DNA from: Clostridium sp. CAG:440
GTDB lineage: Bacteria; Bacillota; Clostridia; TANB77; CAG-508
Assembly: GCA_000437215.1 (NCBI GenBank)
Contig: FR898646.1
Location: 1-9,635 of the forward strand
Length of the DNA: 9,635 nt
Direction: 5' to 3'
Shown here: positions 6,881 to 9,635 of the stretch, piece after piece
Position numbering within the stretch: the stretch's first letter is position 1
How the letters are laid out: the number at the start of each line of letters is the position of its first letter
Program-made: the position numbers and the translations under genes
The notes under the pieces: generated by a model
What the model saw: only the letters and a program-made list of their open reading frames with translations
Database searches by the model: none
Told to the model about the DNA's origin: nothing

Positions 6881-8416
6881 ATGAATAAAAATTATGTTGT
6901 TATAATGCTATTTAATAAGAACTATAATAAAGTGCTTCTTGTTAAAAGAAGTAAAAATCCTTATAAAGGTTGTTGGAATGGAATTGGAGGAAAAATAGAA
7001 AGTGGTGAAACTCCAGTTGAAGCAGCAAGAAGAGAGTGCAAAGAAGAAACCGGTATTTCCATGAATAAACCTAAATTATTAGTTACATATGTATATCCAG
7101 AAGACAACATACTAAATAGTAATACCAAGTTAAACGTTATATATGATTGTGTAGATGAAGTTTATGTCACTGATAATAGTGAAGGACATTACGAATGGAA
7201 AAATATTGATTTTGTTATGAATTCTTATAACAAAGAAATTGCAGGATTATCAAACTTAAACCAATTTATTAAAGAGATCTTTGATTTAGAAAATATTAAA
7301 AAATTTTATGACTGTGTGAATAATAAAGATTTTATAAGCAATAAAAATATTACCGTAGTAATAGATGGACAAGCTGGAAGCTGTGGAAAAGGAAAAATTT
7401 GTGGCTATTTAGCCAAACATACCAATTTTTCTATGGCAACCAATAATTGGTCAAGCAATGCTGGCCATACATATGTAGATGATAATGGAAAAAAAATTAT
7501 AGTTAGTCATTTACCTATGGCAATGGTAAATTCAAATTGCAAATTAGTTTTAAATGCAGGATGTGTTATAACACCAGAAATATTGTTTGATGAAATTAGA
7601 AAATATTCTGATTTAATCGGAAATAGAAAAATTTATATTAACCCAAGGGCTATGATAATACAAAACCGCCATCGTGAAGAAGAGAAAAAAATAATTAAAA
7701 GTGGTTCTACCTTTAAAGGTTGTGGTGTTGCCCAGGCAGAAAAAATAATTAGAAAACCTGGTACTATTTTAGCAAAAGATTATTTTAAAACCCTTCCTAA
7801 TGATATGAAAAATAAAATCGAAATAGTTGACACCGCGATAATGATTAATAATTGTACTGAAGATATTTTAATAGAAGGATCTCAGGGACAAGATTTAGAT
7901 ATAAATTATGGATTGGATTATCCTAATGTTACAAGTAGAATGTGTAGTACTAGTCAATTAATAGCAGATGCAGGATGTAGTCCATTTAAAGTAAAAGAAA
8001 TTTATATGATTATTAGGCCCTATCCAATTAGAATAAGCAATAAAACAAACATAGGAATCGACATATATAGTGGTGATTATGCTGGAAGCAAAGAGATATC
8101 TTGGGAAGAAGTAAAAAAAAGAAGTGGCTGTAATATTGAACTAAAAGAATATACAACTGTAACAAAAAAAGTCAGAAGAGTTTTTGAAATGAATTGGGAA
8201 AGATTAAAATATAACGTTATGATTAATCAACCTACACAAATTGTATTAAATTTTGCCCAATATATTGATTGGAAAGCATATAAATGTAGAGACTATAAAA
8301 AACTTCCTAATAAAGTGTTAGAATTTATAAAAAAGATAGAAGAAGAAACTAATGTACCAGTTACTATAATTGGGACAGGTGAATGTGAATCTGATATTAT
8401 AGATTTAAGGAAATAA
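6881..8416 (+). CDS. Nudix (MutT-like) - PurZ-like adenylosuccinate synthetase fusion
   Basis: This is a 511-residue two-domain enzyme. Residues 1-145 form a MutT-type Nudix domain with a complete box (G37 x5 E43 x7 R51 E52 C K E55 E56 T G58 I), expected to turn a nucleoside triphosphate into the monophosphate. Residues 156-511 form an adenylosuccinate-synthetase domain. It has the P-loop GQAGSCGKGK (163-172), the NAGHT motif with catalytic His196, GST.KG.G (275-282), Arg291, and IEGSQGQDLD (331-340) with the substrate-contacting Gln. An Arg-containing loop lies near 425-433, and it ends IIDLRK. In PurA the P-loop reads GDEGKGK; here the catalytic Asp is Ser167. Replacement of that Asp by Ser or Gly marks phage PurZ, which uses (d)GMP plus aspartate to make 2-aminoadenylosuccinate nucleotides. 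The domain is about 355 residues, like archaeal PurA and phage PurZ and shorter than bacterial PurA (about 430). ATG 6881 was chosen because GGAGG lies seven bases upstream. The fusion suggests channelling from (d)GTP to (d)GMP to product. The activity is inferred; a nucleoside-antibiotic PurA variant is the main alternative. Confidence 0.87.
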   Translation: MNKNYVVIMLFNKNYNKVLLVKRSKNPYKGCWNGIGGKIESGETPVEAARRECKEETGISMNKPKLLVTYVYPEDNILNSNTKLNVIYDCVDEVYVTDNSEGHYEWKNIDFVMNSYNKEIAGLSNLNQFIKEIFDLENIKKFYDCVNNKDFISNKNITVVIDGQAGSCGKGKICGYLAKHTNFSMATNNWSSNAGHTYVDDNGKKIIVSHLPMAMVNSNCKLVLNAGCVITPEILFDEIRKYSDLIGNRKIYINPRAMIIQNRHREEEKKIIKSGSTFKGCGVAQAEKIIRKPGTILAKDYFKTLPNDMKNKIEIVDTAIMINNCTEDILIEGSQGQDLDINYGLDYPNVTSRMCSTSQLIADAGCSPFKVKEIYMIIRPYPIRISNKTNIGIDIYSGDYAGSKEISWEEVKKRSGCNIELKEYTTVTKKVRRVFEMNWERLKYNVMINQPTQIVLNFAQYIDWKAYKCRDYKKLPNKVLEFIKKIEEETNVPVTIIGTGECESDIIDLRK

Positions 8417-8451
8417 TAACTAAAAAGATCAGCTTCTAAAAATATATATTA

Positions 8452-8506
8452 ATTGTTATTAAATTGCAATGAATGTATAGAAAAAATTAGTTCTATATAG
8501 TATAAT
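8452..8506 (+). promoter_or_regulatory. Promoter of the nucleoside hydrolase unit, with dyad and atypical -35
   Basis: TATAAT (8501-8506) lacks a standard -35. TATAGAAAA (8476-8484) lies 16 bases upstream, the same distance as TATGGAGAA in the 5345-5401 promoter. An imperfect dyad (8452-8470, seven of nine positions pairing) includes the palindrome ATTGCAAT (8463-8470), centred about 40 bases before the -10. No terminator is visible between the fusion gene stop and this point, so read-through from upstream is also possible. Confidence 0.5.
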
Positions 8507-8545
8507 TTTTATAGTTTGAAATTTGTAAAAGTTTGGAGGATATAC

Positions 8546-9521
8546 ATGAATATAGGAATAGATATAGATAATGTTATTTCAAATTATAAAAGAAAAAAAG
8601 TAAATGTTATATTAGATACTGATACTTATAATGAATGTGATGATCAATTTGCATTATCATATTTAATAAAATCAAAAGACTTATTTAATATTGAGGCAAT
8701 AACAGTTGCACCATATTCTCATACAAAAAGAAATGTAAAAGTAAAAGATGGACAAGAATTAAGTTATAATGAAATTTTAAAAATATGCAATTGGTTGAAT
8801 TTTAAAACGAATAATAAAGTATTTAAGGGTTCAATGGATTACATTCAAAATGGTTATGATGAAACAAATGAGGTTAAACTTTGATACAAATAATAAGGTG
8901 TTTAAAGGTTCAATGGATTACATTCAAAACGGTTATGATGAGAAAAATAATGCTGTAAATAAAATTATAGAAATTGCTTTAAAAAATAATAAAACTTATA
9001 TATTAGGAATTGGTGCTATTACTAATATTGCTTTAGCAATCAAAAAAGAACCAAAAATAGTAAATAAAATAGAAATTATTTGGTTAGGTGGCAATGAACT
9101 AGGCTACAACGATAACCTTGAATATAATTTTAGACAAGATGTTGAAGCTGTAAAAATAGTTTTTGAGTCAAAAGTAAAGTTAACTATACTTCCTTGTAAA
9201 AATATTATTTCAGAATTAAGAATTGATATTAATACCTTAAAAAAATATTTAGAAAACAAATCAGAATTATGTAATTACTTAATTGAAAGATTTTATAATG
9301 ATGGATATCATGGAATACAAGAATCAAGAGTAATATGGGATATATCAGTAATAGCTTATATGATAAATAAAAATTGGTTTGAAACAAAACGTATAAGTTG
9401 TCCGAATGTGAGAGAAGATACTTCTTATGAAACAACAAATAATAGACATAATATTACCTTTGTTTCTAAATTAGATAGAAATAAAATATATGAGGATTTA
9501 TTTTTAAAGTTAGGAGAATAA
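8546..9521 (+). pseudogene. Nucleoside hydrolase, frame broken by a tandem duplication
   Basis: This belongs to the inosine/uridine nucleoside N-ribohydrolase family, which cleaves nucleosides to base plus ribose at a Ca2+ site. The first part (8546-8884, 112 codons) carries the N-terminal motif VILDTDTYNECDDQFAL with the metal-binding aspartates (residues 21-37). The rest lies in another frame up to 9521, with ILGIGAITNIALAI, IWLGGN, the EYNFRQDVEA loop and IWDISVIAYM, all typical of the family. The frames are split because a segment of 23 codons occurs twice (8795-8863 and 8874-8942) at an offset of 79 bases, not a multiple of three. Joining copy 1 to the sequence after copy 2 would give about 298 residues, close to family length. 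GGAGG (8535-8539) supports ATG 8546. The first 14 residues (MNIGIDIDNVISNY) look like the start of a HAD nucleotidase. As written it would give a truncated, inactive N-terminal piece; an assembly error is a real alternative. Confidence 0.82.
8795..8942 (+). repeat. Diverged direct repeat inside the nucleoside hydrolase gene
   Basis: Copy 1 is 8795-8863 and copy 2 is 8874-8942, each 69 bases encoding 23 codons (LNF[K/D]TNNKVFKGSM... to GYDE). Over 69 positions ten differ: eight are third-position silent changes and two fall in a single Lys/Asp codon. The offset of 79 shifts the frame and produces the TGA at 8882-8884. Confidence 0.95.
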
Positions 9522-9523
9522 AA

Positions 9524-9635
9524 ATGAAATTAACAAGCAAAGAGGCTTTAGATTTGTTAAATGAAAATATTGGTAAAACTTCAAGTGATAAATGGATAAA
9601 GCATTCTAAAAACGTAGGTTATGTAGCAGGTGTTA
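9524..9635 (+). CDS. N-terminal part of an HD-domain protein (cut by window end)
   Basis: Only the first 37 codons are in the window. The start follows the nucleoside hydrolase stop by two bases and has GGAG (9513-9516) at proper spacing, so it is in the same transcript. The stretch KEALDLLNENIG, then WIKHSKNVGYVAGV (24-37), matches the opening of HD-domain phosphohydrolases, where the His of W..HS..V is the first metal ligand. Such enzymes remove phosphates from nucleotides or other phosphate esters. The HD doublet itself lies beyond the edge, so the assignment is provisional. In phage Z-genome clusters the dATP triphosphohydrolase DatZ is also an HD protein, which makes the family suggestive here but not conclusive. 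Confidence 0.55.
   Translation, partial: MKLTSKEALDLLNENIGKTSSDKWIKHSKNVGYVAGV

Noticed and set aside
8516..8545. Earlier start (TTG) for the nucleoside hydrolase
   Set aside because: The GGAGG at 8535-8539 lies inside this extension and points to ATG 8546.
8864..8884. Programmed frameshift in the nucleoside hydrolase
   Set aside because: There is no slippery sequence with a downstream structure, and the frame change is fully explained by the 79-base offset of the duplicated segment.
9229..9438. 69-codon hydrophobic ORF on the minus strand
   Set aside because: It lies entirely opposite the conserved nucleoside hydrolase C-terminal coding region, has no clear ribosome binding site, and its hydrophobicity is what the complement of AT-rich coding sequence yields.

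Overview
The window is very AT-rich throughout, with mostly A/T third codon positions, strong GGAGG-type ribosome binding sites, TATAAT -10 boxes and a tRNA gene that encodes its own CCA. TGA is used as a stop codon (end of the MATE gene), so this is not a mycoplasma-type code. All this suggests a low-GC Bacillota, probably a clostridium-like bacterium. No phage structural gene, transposase, integrase or CRISPR array is visible.

Minus strand, 1-3810: a tRNA-Gly(UCC) gene with its own promoter and terminator lies at the left edge. To its right is a two-gene minus-strand operon, read right to left. It holds an ABC exporter with fused membrane and ATPase domains (1976-3709), then a 568-residue alpha-solenoid repeat protein of unknown function (228-1934), closed by a strong terminator. 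Its promoter lies in the divergent region near 3782-3810.

Plus strand, 3850-5287: a shortened MATE-family efflux protein starts from GTG behind a leader RNA with a nested hairpin, and ends at a clear rho-independent terminator. A 33-codon ORF overlaps its stop.

Plus strand, 5345-9635: this is the notable part, a nucleotide/nucleoside-metabolism cluster in three transcription units. Each unit appears to have a similar promoter: a dyad, a TATRGARAA element in place of a normal -35 box, and a TATAAT-like -10. Unit 1 encodes a Nudix hydrolase and a TIM-barrel sugar isomerase/epimerase-type protein. Unit 2 encodes a fusion of an N-terminal Nudix (MutT-like) domain with a short adenylosuccinate-synthetase domain in which the catalytic P-loop Asp is Ser. 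That substitution is the hallmark of phage PurZ, the 2-aminoadenylosuccinate (diaminopurine, base Z) synthase. Unit 3 encodes a nucleoside hydrolase, broken by a diverged 79-nt-offset tandem duplication and carrying a HAD-nucleotidase-like head, followed by the start of an HD-domain gene cut by the window edge.

Working hypothesis (inference): the Nudix domain turns (d)GTP into (d)GMP. The fused PurZ-like domain adds aspartate to make the 2-aminoadenylosuccinate nucleotide, and housekeeping PurB would release the diaminopurine nucleotide. Phosphatase or HD activity and the nucleoside hydrolase would then trim it to a nucleoside or base. The MATE protein is a possible exporter. This would be a cellular cousin of the phage Z-genome pathway or an unrecognised nucleoside-metabolite cluster; neither is proven here.
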